Source: Phenylobacterium sp. J367 (lineage in GTDB: Bacteria > Pseudomonadota > Alphaproteobacteria > Caulobacterales > Caulobacteraceae). From it: a DNA stretch of 64,000 bases. The translations under genes and the position numbers were made by a program. Below the pieces are notes generated by a model that was not told where the DNA came from, ran no database searches, and worked only from the letters and a program-made list of their open reading frames with translations. Positions 28,357 through 38,344 of this stretch are shown in pieces (positions within the stretch are counted from its first letter, which is position 1; every line of letters begins with the position of its first letter). Location of the stretch: assembly GCF_024699985.1 (NCBI RefSeq), contig NZ_JAJONA010000001.1, positions 1,488,001 to 1,552,000 on the forward strand, written 5' to 3'.

Positions 28357-29436
28357 TCACGCCGCCTGCTTCGGCCATGGCCCCACATAGCGCGACTGGG
28401 GCCGGATCAGGCGGCCGCCGGCGACCTGCTCGCGGGCGTGGGCGATCCAGCCCGCGACCCGGCCCATGGCGAAGACGCAGGTGAAGGCCGACGGCGGCAG
28501 GCCCAGCGCCTCCAGCAGCAGGGCGGTGTAGAACTCGACGTTGGTGTCGAGCGGCCGGTCCGGCTTCTTCTCGCGCAGGATGGCGAGCGCGGCGGCCTCC
28601 ACCGCTTCGGCGAAGGCTAGCCGGCCGGTGTTGGAGCCTTCGCTCAGCCGCCGGACCGCGCCCTTGAGCGCGTCGGCGCGCGGGTCGCGCACCCGGTAGA
28701 CCCGGTGGCCGAAGCCCATCAGCCGGTCGCCGCGTGCGATCGCAGCCTCCAGCCAGGCCCGCGCATTGGCGGGGTGGGCGATGCCGTCCAGCATCTCGAT
28801 CACCGGGCCGGGGGCGCCGCCGTGCAGCGGACCCTTCAGCGCGCTGATCCCGCCCAGCACCGCGGAGCCGAGGCCGGCGCGCGTCGAGGCGATCACCCTC
28901 GCGGCGAAGGTGGAGGCGTTCAGGCCATGGTCGCTGACCGTCACCAGGTAGGTGTCCAGTGCATTGGCGTGGCCCTTCTCTGGCGGCCGGCCGGTCAGCA
29001 TCTGCAGGATGTCGGCCGAATGTCCGAGGCTGGGATCGGGCCGCACGGGCGCTTCGCCGGCCTGGGCGCGGACCACGGCGGCGGTGAAGACGGCGGGCGC
29101 GGCGGCGAGGCGCAGAGCGGTCGCCAGGTCGTCGCCGTCGGCGAGCCGGGCGGTGAGCGCCCGCATGGCCTCGACGGGCGTGCGGTCGAGCAGGCCGGTG
29201 TCGAGGGCGGCCACCTCGCCGAACACCTCGGCCCGGGCGGCGGCCAGCGGGGCGGTCAGGTCGTCCGGCAGGTCGTCGAAGAAGCCGTCCCACAGGAGGC
29301 GCGTCACGTCCTCGAAGCGGGTGCGTCCGGCCAGCTCGTCGAGGCTGCGACCGCGGATGATCAGCACGCCCTTCTTTCCGTCGACCTCGGACAGGACGGT
29401 TTCGGCGGCGACGACGTCTTCGAGACCATCGGACAT
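28357..29436 (-). CDS. Citrate synthase family protein (citrate synthase 2 / methylcitrate synthase-like)
   Basis: 359-residue short citrate synthase-fold protein that condenses acetyl- or propionyl-CoA with oxaloacetate. Catalytic residues align as VSDHGLNAS (His170), LKGPLHGGA (His205), GFGHRVYRVRDPRA (His244) and NVEFYT (Glu301, where classical enzymes carry Asp). The Glu form is found in some CitA-like members, so activity is possible but altered. ATG 29436 has AAGGAG close by; the frame's earlier TTG overlaps that site. It is divergent from the HTH-citrate synthase fusion with an 80-base gap holding a perfect palindrome. Confidence 0.85.
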   Translation of the reverse strand: MSDGLEDVVAAETVLSEVDGKKGVLIIRGRSLDELAGRTRFEDVTRLLWDGFFDDLPDDLTAPLAAARAEVFGEVAALDTGLLDRTPVEAMRALTARLADGDDLATALRLAAAPAVFTAAVVRAQAGEAPVRPDPSLGHSADILQMLTGRPPEKGHANALDTYLVTVSDHGLNASTFAARVIASTRAGLGSAVLGGISALKGPLHGGAPGPVIEMLDGIAHPANARAWLEAAIARGDRLMGFGHRVYRVRDPRADALKGAVRRLSEGSNTGRLAFAEAVEAAALAILREKKPDRPLDTNVEFYTALLLEALGLPPSAFTCVFAMGRVAGWIAHAREQVAGGRLIRPQSRYVGPWPKQAA

Positions 29437-29496
29437 TTGGGGCTCCTTCAACTCTTGCCGCGCCGACGAAATGCCTTCACGCTTCTGCCGTCAATC

Positions 29497-29513
29497 TTGA
29501 TCAACATGATCAA
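29497..29513. promoter_or_regulatory. Perfect 17-base palindrome between divergent citrate-synthase genes
   Basis: TTGATCA-ACA-TGATCAA, arms 29497-29503 and 29507-29513, perfect dyad. It ends 3 bases before the proposed ATG of the HTH fusion gene and 61 bases before that of the other gene. The only DNA-binding candidate in the pair is the fusion protein itself, so an autoregulatory operator is the simplest reading. Confidence 0.6.
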
Positions 29514-29516
29514 TAT

Positions 29517-30680
29517 ATGCCACCGCCCGACTGGATCTCCGCCGAGGATGCGCAGGGCCGCCTGAGCGTGCGGGCGCAGACGCTCTACGCCTATGTGAGC
29601 CGGGGCCGCGTGCAGGTGCGGCCGGACCCGCATGACCCGCGGCGCAGCCTCTATCGCGCCGCCGACATCGCCGCGCTCCAGCAGCGGAAGTCGCGAAGCC
29701 GCAAGGTCTCGGACGTCGCGGCGGGCGCCATCGCCTGGGGCGAGCCGGTGCTGGCCTCGGCGATCACCACGGTTGCCGGCGGACGGCTGTTCTACCGGGG
29801 CCGCGACGCCATCCGGCTCGCCGAGACCGAGACGCTGGAGTCCGTCGCCCGGCTGCTGCGCGGCGGGCACGGCGCGGCGCTGAAGCGGACCGAGCGGCCG
29901 AGGCCGCCCGAGGCGGCGGACATGCGCACCCGCGCCTTCCTGGCGCTGGCCGCCCTGGCCGGGACCGATCCGCCGGCGCGGGGGCGGCACCCGATGGCGC
30001 TGGCCGTCGAGGCGGCGACCCTGCTCGACGTCCTGACCGACGCGGTGGCGGGCGAGGTGGGCGGCGGCGCTATCCACAACCGGCTGGCGCTGGCCTGGGG
30101 GCAGGGACCGGGCGGGCCCGGCGCGGACCTCATCCGGCGGATGCTGGTGCTGGTCGCCGACCACGAGCTGAACGCGTCCGCCTTCGCCGCCCGGGTGGCG
30201 GCCTCGACCGGCGCGTCGCTCTCGGCCTCGGCGCTCGCGGGCCTTTCGACGCTGTCAGGCCCCCGGCACGGCGGCGCCTCGGCGGCGGTGCGGACCTTCG
30301 CGGCGGAGGCCGTCCAGCAGGGCCCGCGGACGGCGATCGCCAACCGGCTGTTGGAGGACCGGGCGCTGCCGGGCTTCGGCCATCCGCTCTATCCGGACGA
30401 CGATCCCCGCGCCGCCGCCCTGCTGGAGCGGTTCGCCCTGCCGGCGGATCTCGCCGCGCTCGCCGAGGCGGTGCGCGCGGTGACGGGCCAGGCTCCCAAC
30501 ATCGACTTCGCCCTGGTCGCCGCCTGCGAGGCCCTGAGGCTGCCGAAGGATGCGCCCTTCGCCCTCTTCGCCGTCGCGCGCTGCGCCGGCTGGATCGCCC
30601 ACGCCATCGAGCAGGGCCAGGCCGACGCCCTGATCCGGCCGCGGGCGCGGTATGTGGGCCCGGAACCGGAGTTCGGATGA
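29517..30680 (+). CDS. Citrate synthase family protein with N-terminal MerR-like DNA-binding domain
   Basis: 387 residues. Residues ~7-55 form a winged-helix module of the MerR/HTH_17 type: ISAEDAQGRLSVRAQTLYAY, VSRGRVQVRPDPHDPRRSLY, then RAADIAALQQR. From ~65 on a complete citrate synthase fold follows, with VADHELNAS (His216), LSGPRHGGAS (His251), PGFGHPLYPDDDPRA (His289) and NIDFAL (Asp330), so the catalytic trio is retained. No Shine-Dalgarno precedes ATG 29517, which follows the palindrome directly; translation may be leaderless. Proposed to act as a metabolite-sensing regulator or enzyme-regulator, and to control the divergent citrate synthase gene and itself. DNA binding is inferred from the domain. 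Confidence 0.85.
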   Translation: MPPPDWISAEDAQGRLSVRAQTLYAYVSRGRVQVRPDPHDPRRSLYRAADIAALQQRKSRSRKVSDVAAGAIAWGEPVLASAITTVAGGRLFYRGRDAIRLAETETLESVARLLRGGHGAALKRTERPRPPEAADMRTRAFLALAALAGTDPPARGRHPMALAVEAATLLDVLTDAVAGEVGGGAIHNRLALAWGQGPGGPGADLIRRMLVLVADHELNASAFAARVAASTGASLSASALAGLSTLSGPRHGGASAAVRTFAAEAVQQGPRTAIANRLLEDRALPGFGHPLYPDDDPRAAALLERFALPADLAALAEAVRAVTGQAPNIDFALVAACEALRLPKDAPFALFAVARCAGWIAHAIEQGQADALIRPRARYVGPEPEFG

Positions 30681-30685
30681 GCGTC

Positions 30686-30819
30686 AGGCCCTCTCCCTAC
30701 CCTCTCCCTCTCCGCTTCGCGGGGGGAGAGGAGTGAAGTTGTAACGCGGAGCCAGAACCTCCTCTCCCCCGACCCCGGCGCAAGCCGGGGAAGAGAGGGA
30801 GAGGGTAGGGAGAGGGCCT
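30686..30819. repeat. Perfect 26-bp inverted repeat between convergent genes
   Basis: Arms 30686-30711 and 30794-30819 are exact reverse complements (starts AGGCCCTCTCCCTACCCTCT). The 82-base interior contains further dyads, among them CCGCTTCGCGG and the ACCCCGGCGCAAGCCGGGG core related to the 13.0 kb repeat. The right arm reaches the stop codon of the AspH-like gene. Located between the fusion citrate synthase and that gene (convergent), suitable for bidirectional termination. Confidence 0.85.
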
Positions 30820-31991
30820 CAGTTCGTGGCGAAGAACTCGTTGCGGGCCTGGAGCAGGGTGGTGATCAGCTCCCGCTCCGCCGGCTCCAGGTAGGGGTTC
30901 CAGACGTCGATGATCAGGATGACGCGCAGCTCGTCGGCGTCGTTCCAGGCCTCATGCTCGATGGTGTCGTCGAACACCCAGGCCTGGCCCATCTTCCAGT
31001 CCCGGGTCTCGTTGCCGACCCGGAAGCGGGCCGGTCCGGGCAGGACCAGCGGCAGGTGGCAGAGCAGGCGGGCGTTGGTGGAGCCCGTGTGCGGCGGGAT
31101 GTGGGTGTGCGCCTCCAGCGCCGAGAACATGGCGGTGGGCGCGAAACCGTTCTGGCGCGCCATCGGCAGGCGGTTCAGCAGGTCGGCGGTCCGCGGGCAG
31201 AGCTCGCAGGCGCCGTCTTGCCGGACCCCGTCCTTCCAGAGGAAGAAGGAGCTCCAGCGGCGGGAGTGGTTCAGCTCCTCCCACTGGTTGACCGGCGCGC
31301 CCTTCGGATAGGCGATGTAGGGCGCGAACGCGTCGCCGGCCTTCTCCATCGCCACCAGCATCTCCTCGCGGATGACGTCGGTGGCCGCCTCCAGTTCCTC
31401 CAGCCAAGGAAAGTGGCTGCGGTCGTAGAACGGGATGGCCGGAAGCTGCGGATAGTGCAGCAGCAGCGGCTCCTGCACATAGACCTTCCGCTTGCCGGTC
31501 AGCACGCCGATCGCCTCGTCGAACCGCCGGCGGGCGGCCTCGGACACGTCGGAGCTGGCCTCGGCGGTCTTCTCGCGCAGGTATTCGTCGAGTCGTTCGG
31601 TGGTGCGCGCCACCAGGTCCCGCGCCCGCTCGGTGGGGCGGCGGAAGGCGGCCGGGATCTTGTCGTCGGCCGGGGCGATCTTCAGGGCGTTCTTGTAGAT
31701 GGCGGCGGCGGCCCGCTCGCCGCTGATCTGCTCCACGAGCCCCGCCTTCGAGAGAAGGGAGACGTAGTCGTAGGGGTCGATGTCCAGCGCCTCGTCGAGG
31801 GCGGCCAGCGCGCCGGACAGGTCGCCCATGGCCCGGCGGATCATCGCCTTCTGGAGCTTGATTGAGAGGTCGCGGGGGAAGACGGCCTCAGCCTCGGCCA
31901 GCAGGCCGAACGCCCGGGCGGCGTCGCCACGGCGGAACGCTTCATGCGCCTGGCGGACCAGGTCTTCCGGCGCCTTCGCCGCCTCGCTCAT
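30819..31991 (-). CDS. Aspartyl/asparaginyl beta-hydroxylase with N-terminal TPR repeats
   Basis: 2-oxoglutarate/Fe(II) oxygenase of 390 residues. N-terminal TPR helices (residues ~8-115: EAFRRGDAARAFGLLAEAEA and DLSGALAALDEALDIDPYDY), then a hydroxylase domain with HIPPHTGSTNARLLCHLPLV (first His) and WVFDDTIEHEAWND (second His), WNPYL. The family hydroxylates Asp/Asn in proteins or modifies lipid A-like molecules (LpxO relatives). A 5-7-5 dyad ACGCT-N7-AGCGT sits upstream at 32023-32039 and may be its control region. Convergent with the citrate synthase fusion over a perfect inverted repeat. Confidence 0.87.
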   Translation of the reverse strand: MSEAAKAPEDLVRQAHEAFRRGDAARAFGLLAEAEAVFPRDLSIKLQKAMIRRAMGDLSGALAALDEALDIDPYDYVSLLSKAGLVEQISGERAAAAIYKNALKIAPADDKIPAAFRRPTERARDLVARTTERLDEYLREKTAEASSDVSEAARRRFDEAIGVLTGKRKVYVQEPLLLHYPQLPAIPFYDRSHFPWLEELEAATDVIREEMLVAMEKAGDAFAPYIAYPKGAPVNQWEELNHSRRWSSFFLWKDGVRQDGACELCPRTADLLNRLPMARQNGFAPTAMFSALEAHTHIPPHTGSTNARLLCHLPLVLPGPARFRVGNETRDWKMGQAWVFDDTIEHEAWNDADELRVILIIDVWNPYLEPAERELITTLLQARNEFFATN

Positions 31992-32133
31992 CCCCGTCCT
32001 TACGCCCCGAACGCTTGCGCTTACGCTGTTATATAGCGTCGTTCCCGGGGCGCGAGGCCGAAACGTTGCAGGGCTGAAACCCTGCGACGGCCCGCCGCAT
32101 ATCCGGGCGCCCGGCGGCGCCCGGCGCCGGATG

Positions 32134-35100
32134 TCAGGCGCGGCGGTGCACGGCCTCCTCGGCCTCCAGCGCGTGGTCGAGGCGTCCGACCATCTCCTTC
32201 GGGCACACCTGCCAGAAGCGCTCGAGGGCGAGGTCCCAGTTGCGCAGCAGCTCGCCGGCGAGGGCCGAACCGGTCTCCCGGGCGTGCTCCTCCACGAGGT
32301 CCTTCAGGACGCCGGCCCAGTGGGCGCTGGCGACGCGGCAGGTGATCACGCTCTCGCGGTTCAGCGACCGCTGGAAGCTGTCGTCGGCGTCGTAGACGAA
32401 GGCCATGCCGCCGGTCATGCCGGCCGCGAAGTTGAAGCCGACCTTGCCCAGGATCACCGCCATGCCGCCGGTCATGTACTCGCAGCCGTTGGCGCCGACG
32501 CCCTCCACGACGGTGGTGGCGCCGGAGTTCCGCACCGCGAACCGCTCGCCGGCCAGGCCCGCCGCGAACAGCCGGCCGGACGTCGCGCCGTAAAGCACGG
32601 TGTTGCCGATGATCGCGTTCTTCTCCGGCTGCGCAAGGTGGGGCGAGGGCCGGATGGCGATGGTCGCGCCCGAGAGGCCCTTGCCCACGTAGTCGTTGGC
32701 CTCGCCGGTCAGCTCGATGCGCAGCCCCTGGACCGCGAAGGCGCCCAGGCTCTGGCCGGCCGAGCCCTTGAGCTGGACAGTCAGGTGGCCGGGGGCCAGC
32801 CCGTCCATGCCGAACCGGCGCACGATGTGCGAGCTGGTCCGGGCGCCGATCGAGCGCGCCGTGGAGGCGACCGTGTAGGTGAGCTGCATCTTCTCGCCGC
32901 GTTCGAAGACCGGCCCGGCGTCGCGGACGATCTGGGCGTCGAGGGTGTCGGGCACCTCGTTGCGGCCCTCAACCGTGCAGTAGGGCTGATGGTCGCCCGG
33001 ATCGGCCTTCACCAGCAGCGGGTTCAGGTCGAGGTCGTCCAGGTGCTCGCCGCCGCGGGAGACCTGCATCAGCAGGTCGGTGCGGCCGACGGCTTCCTGC
33101 AGGGACTTCAGCCCGAGCAGCGCCAGGATCTCGCGGACCTCCTCGGCGATGAAGGTGAAGAGGTTGATCACCTTCTCCGGCGTGCCCGTGAACTTGGCGC
33201 GCAGCGCCTCGTCCTGGGTGCAGACGCCCACCGGGCAGGTGTTGGAGTGGCACTGGCGCACCATGATGCAGCCCATGGCGATCAGGCTGGCCGTGCCGAT
33301 GCCGAACTCCTCGGCGCCCAGCATGGCGGCGATCACCACGTCGCGGCCGGTGCGGATGCCGCCGTCCGTCCTGAGCTTCACCGAGTGGCGCAGGTTGTTC
33401 AGCGTCAGGACCTGGTTAGCCTCCGAGAGGCCCATCTCCCAGGGTCCGCCGGCGTACTTGATCGAGGTCTGGGGCGAGGCGCCCGTGCCGCCGACGTTGC
33501 CGGAGATCAGGATCACGTCGGCCTTGGCCTTGGCCACGCCCGCGGCGATCGCGCCGATGCCGGTCATGGCGACGAGCTTCACCGTCACCTTGGCGTCGGG
33601 GTTGATCTGCTTCAGGTCGTAGATGAGCTGGGCCAGGTCCTCGATCGAATAGATGTCGTGGTGCGGCGGCGGGCTGATCAGCATCACGCCGGGCGTCGCG
33701 TGGCGCAGCCGGGCGATCAGCTCGGTGACCTTGAAGCCGGGCAGCTGGCCGCCCTCGCCGGGCTTGGCGCCCTGGCTGACCTTGATCTCGATCTCGCGGC
33801 ACTGGTTCAGGTACTCGGCGGTGACGCCGAACCGGCCGGACGCGATCTGCTTCACGGCCGAGTTCGGGTTGTCGCCGTTCGGCAGCGGCCGGTAGCGGGC
33901 GCGGTCCTCGCCGCCCTCGCCGGACACCGACTTCGCGCCGATCCGGTTCATGGCGATGTTCAGCGCGCCGTGCGCCTCGGGGCCGAGCGCGCCCAGGCTC
34001 ATGCCGGGGGTGACGAACCGCTTGCGGATCTCGTTGACGCTCTCGACCGCGTCCAAGCCCACCGGCTTCACCTCGTCGGTGCGGATGGCCAGGGAGGTCG
34101 CGAAGCTGGATGATCGGCATCTTCTTCATGCCGTCCGAGAAGCGCTTGTAGATATGGTAGTCGCCGCGGTCGCAGGCCGTCTGCAGGGTGTGGATCATCC
34201 GCGCCTCGAAGGCGTGGGCCTCGCCCGCGCGGCGCGCCTTGTAGAAGCCGCCCACCGGCAGGGAGAGCGCGGCGGGGTTCCAGGCCCGGCGGTGCATCTC
34301 GACCGCCTTGGTCTCCAGGCCGGCCAGGCCGATGCCGGAGATGCGCGAGGGCATGCCCGGGAAGAACTCCGCCACCAGGCTGCGCGAGAGGCCGACGGCC
34401 TCGAAGTTGAGCCCGCCCCGGTAGGACGAGATCACCGAGATGCCCATCTTGGCGATGATCTTCAGCAGGCCGCCCTCGATGGCGGTCTTGAAGTTCAGGC
34501 ACAGCTCGCGGAGCGACCGGTCGCCGGTCAGGCCGCGGTCCTGGCGATCGAGGAATCCCTCCTGCGCCAGGTAGGCGTTCACGGCGGTGGCGCCGACGCC
34601 GACCAGGACGGCGAAATAGTGGGTGTCCAGGCACTCGGCCGAGCGCACCACGATGGAGACGTAGGACCGCAGGCCCTTGGCGACGAGCCAGGCGTGCACG
34701 CCGCCGGTCGCCAGGATCATCGGCAGGGCGACGCGGTCGGGACCGGTCGCGAGGTCCGAGAGCACGATGGTCGAGCAGCCGCGCAGGGCCGCGTCCTCCG
34801 CCTCGATGCGGATGCGTTCCAGGTTGGCGCGCAGCGCGTCCCCCGCCCGCGCCTCGCCGGCCGGGACCGGCATGGTGCAGTCGACGACGGCGACGTTCTT
34901 CTCGCCGATCGCCTCCACCAGGCGGGCGTACATGCCGGTGGTCAGGACGGGGCTGTCCAGCACGAAGACGTCGGTCTGGGTCTCGTCCTCGGCCAGGATG
35001 TTGCCGAGGTTCTTGAACCGGGTCTTGAGGCTCATCACCGCCGTCTCGCGCAGCGAGTCGATCGGCGGGTTGGTCACCTGGCTGAAGTTCTGCCGGAAGA

Positions 35101-36679
35101 AGTGGCTGAGCGGCCGGTACTCGGAGGACAGCACCGCCAGCGGGGTGTCGTCGCCCATCGAGCCCACGGCTTCCTTCCCGTCCTCGACCATGGGGGCCAG
35201 GATCAGCTCCAGGTCCTCCAGGCTCATGCCGGCGGCGGCCTGGCGGCGGACCAGCTCCTCGCGGCCGAACAGGCGCGGCTCCTCGCCGGGGCCGATCCGG
35301 TCCTCCAGCTCGACCATGTTGCCGAGCCAGCGGTCGTAGGGGTGCTGGGCGGCCAGCCGGTCGATGATCGCCTCCTCGCCGTAGAGCTTCCCCTCGGCGA
35401 GGTCGACGGCCAGCATCCGGCCGGGCGCGATGTGCGACTTGCGCGTGATCCGGGTCTCCTCGACCCGGCCCATGCCGGCTTCGGAGCCCACGATCAGCAG
35501 GCCGTCGGAGGTCTCGGCGACGCGCATGGGGCGCAGGCCGTTGCGGTCCTTGCCGGCGATCACCCAGCGGCCGTCGGTGGCGCAGACCGCCGCCGGCCCG
35601 TCCCAGGGCTCCATCACCGCGTTGCAGTAGGCGAAGAGCGCCCGGTGGTCTGGCTTGATCTGCTCCTCGGTCCGGGCGTTCCACGCCTCGGGGATCAGCA
35701 GGGTCTTGGCCATCGGCGCGTCGCGGCCGGCGCGGACCAGCACCTCGAAGGTGTTGTCGAGCGCGGCGCTATCCGAGCCGCCCGGCTGGATCACCGGCTT
35801 CACGTCGTCCTGGTAGTCGCCGAAGGCGTTGGCGGCCATGCGGATCTCGTGGCTCCGCATCCAGTTGCGGTTGCCCTTCAGCGTGTTGATCTCGCCGTTG
35901 TGGGCCAGCATCCGGAACGGCTGGGCCAGCCGCCATTCCGGGAAGGTGTTGGTGGAGTAGCGCTGGTGGAAGATCGCCACCGCCGCCTTGAACCGCGGGT
36001 CCTTGAGGTCGGGATAGAACTCGTCGATGTGTTCGGCGAGGAACATGCCCTTGTAGATCAGGGACCGGGCGGACAGCGAGCACAGGTAGAAGTGCTGGAT
36101 GTTGGCCTGGGCGACCTGCTTCTCGATCCGCTTGCGGCAGAGGAAGAGGGCGCGTTCCAGCGCCTCGCCTTCCAGCCCCTTGGGCGGCGAGAGCATGATC
36201 TGTTCGATCTCGGGCCGGGTGGCCGCGGCGTCGCGGCCGATCACCGAGGTGTCCACCGGCACCTGGCGCCAGCCGTAGATGTAGAAGCCGAAGCGCAGGG
36301 CCTCCGCCTCGACGATGGTCCGGGCGGCCTCCTGGGCGGCGAGGTCGGTCCTGGGCAGGAAGACCTGGCCGACCGCGATCGGCCCAGGGCGGACCTGGTG
36401 GCCGATCCGCTCCACGTGGGCGGCGAAGAAGTCCTGCGGCACGGAGACCAGCACGCCGGCGCCGTCGCCGGTGATGCCGTCGGCGCCGACCGCGCCCCGG
36501 TGCCAGACCGCCTTCAGCGCCAGGATGGCGAGCTCCACCACCTCGCGGCGCGGCTTGCCGTCGATGGCGCAGACCAGGCCCACGCCACAGGCGTCGTGCT
36601 GCTCGGTGATGTCGTAGCCGCCGTTGGCGTCGACGAGCTTCTGCCGTTCGGACAGGTAGTGCTGGACGTAGTCGGACAT
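32134..36679 (-). CDS. gltB: Glutamate synthase (NADPH) large subunit
   Basis: Makes two glutamates from glutamine and 2-oxoglutarate. 1514 residues after removing one extra base in the run 34092-34094. Propeptide of 30 residues before DACGVGLVCA, where Cys31 becomes the N-terminal nucleophile of the glutaminase domain; FMN-binding synthase domain with SGNVGGTGASPQTSIKYAG, 3Fe-4S ligands in CIMVRQCHSNTCPVGVCTQ, and a C-terminal glutamine-amidotransferase-like beta-helix (GANGCEYMTGGMAVILG). Starts 5 bases after gltD, so order is gltD-gltB, with gltD first. A hairpin at 32068-32085 after its stop could be a weak terminator. Confidence 0.95.
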
Positions 36680-36684
36680 GGCGG

Positions 36685-38134
36685 TCACTCCGCGGCCATG
36701 AGCGCGTCGGCGCTCGCGTGGGCGGTCAGGTAGCGGTGGATGGCGGCGGCGGCGTCGCGGCCGTCGCGGATCGCCCAGACGACGAGGCTGGCGCCGCGGG
36801 TGATGTCGCCGCCGGCGAAGACCCCGGGGACCGAGGTCATCATGGTGCGGAAGTCGGCCTTGAGCGTGCCCCAGCGGGTCACGGCGAGGTCGGGGGGCGG
36901 CGAAGGTCTCGGGCAGGGGCTCGGGATCGAAGCCCAGCGCCTTGATCACCAGGTCGGCCTTCAGCTCGAAGTCGGCGCCCTCGATCTCCTCGGGCGCCTG
37001 GCGGCCGGAGGCGTCGGGGGGACCCAGCCGCATCCGTGCGGCGCGGAGGCCCGCGGCCTTCAGCGCCTCGCCGGTGACGGCGCGCGGCGCGGCCAGCCAT
37101 TCGAAGACCACGCCTTCCTCCTCGGCGTTGGCCACTTCGCGCATCGAGCCCGGCATATTGGCCTTGTCGCGGCGGTAGAGGCAGGTGACCGAGGCCGCGC
37201 CCTGGCGGACGGCGGTCCGGACGCAGTCCATGGCGGTGTCGCCGCCGCCGACCACCACCACATGCTTGCCGGCCGCGTGCAGCCGGCCGTCCCTGTGGCC
37301 CTCGACCTCGTCGCCGAGGTCGGCGCGGTTCTCGGCGATCAGATATTCGAGCGCGGGGACGACGCCGGCCGAGCCTGCGCCGGGGACCTCCAGGTCGCGG
37401 GCCCTGTAGACGCCCGTCGCCACGAACACCGCGTCGTGCGCCTCGCGCAGCTGCGCCAGCGTCGCGTCGCGGCCGACCTCGAAGCCGAGGCGGAACTGGA
37501 CGCCGCCATCGGCCAGGCGCTGCACCCGGCGCTCGACGACCGGCTTCTCCAGCTTGAAGCCCGGGATGCCATAGGTCAGCAGGCCGCCCGCCCGGTCGTG
37601 CCGGTCATAGACGGTGACCGCATAGCCCTGCTCGCGCAGCAGCTCGGCGGCGGCGAGGCCTGCGGGACCCGCGCCTACCACGCCCACCGACTGGCCGCGG
37701 TCGGGGCCGGCGACGAGTGGCCGGACCCAGCCTTCTTCCCAGGCCTTGTCGTTGATGTAGCGCTCCACGGCGCCGATGGTGACGGTCTCGAAGCCGGCCT
37801 GCTCGATGACGCAGTTACCCTCGCACAGCCGGTCCTGCGGGCAGATCCGGCCGCAGACCTCGGGCATGGAGTTGGTCGCCTGGGAGAGCTGGTAGGCCTC
37901 CTCCAGCCGGCCCTCGGCGGTCATCCGCAGCCAGTCGGGGATGTTGTTATGGAGCGGGCAGTGCGTCTGGCAGAACGGCACGCCGCACTGGGAGCAGCGC
38001 GAGGCCTGCTCGGCCGCCTTGGCGTCGATGAAGTCGGCGTAGATCTCGTGGAAGTCGCCCTTGCGCGCGGCCGCATCCCGCTTGGCCGGGGTCGACCGGG
38101 GCGTGACGGTGAACTTCAGCATGCGCTCGGCCAT
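36685..38134 (-). CDS. gltD: Glutamate synthase (NADPH) small subunit
   Basis: Electron-donating subunit: passes electrons from NADPH via FAD and Fe-S to GltB. 482 residues after removing one extra base in the G run 36892-36897. N-terminal 4Fe-4S motifs [14 protein letters not shown] and [18 protein letters not shown] fold [22 protein letters not shown] fold [17 protein letters not shown] and [19 protein letters not shown] at the end (FAD-ribose motif). GGAG lies 9 bases before ATG 38134. The palindrome TGATA-CAA-TATCA (38194-38206) upstream is a candidate regulatory site. Heads the gltD-gltB operon. Confidence 0.94.
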
Positions 38135-38193
38135 GGTCGAGGGCTCCTTCCAGGACGGCCCTGTACGCGAGCGGCGGTACGTCGAAAATAGGA

Positions 38194-38206
38194 TGATACA
38201 ATATCA
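38194..38206. promoter_or_regulatory. Small dyad upstream of gltD
   Basis: TGATA-CAA-TATCA, a 5-3-5 perfect dyad, 60 bases before gltD and in the only AT-richer patch of this intergenic region. Possible operator or part of the gltDB promoter region; no -10/-35 pair is convincing, and dyads of this size can occur by chance. Confidence 0.3.
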
Positions 38207-38344
38207 GGACTATGTGGCCTTGGGCGGCTACGTTTTCGGCAGCATCTGCGCGAGTGGACCGCAGAATTAGTCCAATTTTGAGATGAACCGCTTCTTCACC
38301 ATAGTGCCGCCCCTTTGCCCGCCTTGTTCAAGCTGGAGTTCGCC

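Noticed and set aside
32068..32085. GCAGGG-CTGAAA-CCCTGC hairpin as strong terminator after gltB
   Set aside because: The stem is short and only a weak T run follows on the minus strand; mentioned with gltB but not listed as a terminator.
33950..36733. Very long open frame (927 codons) on the plus strand opposite gltB, and similar long antisense frames opposite D-aminoacylase (475-2331), acyl-CoA dehydrogenase (6974-8806) and lysS
   Set aside because: They mirror codon-position GC bias of real genes; composition is Arg/Gly/His-rich without domains, and no ribosome sites or family motifs are present.
36901..38134. gltD-gltB as one fused 1572-residue protein
   Set aside because: The apparent fusion comes from the extra base at 36892-36897 in gltD running on into the gltB frame; correct frames give two normal subunits five bases apart.
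38294..38344. uppP start at TTG 38315 or 38324
   Set aside because: Neither has a ribosome site; GTG 38345 with GGAG at 6 bases matches the usual family N-terminus.
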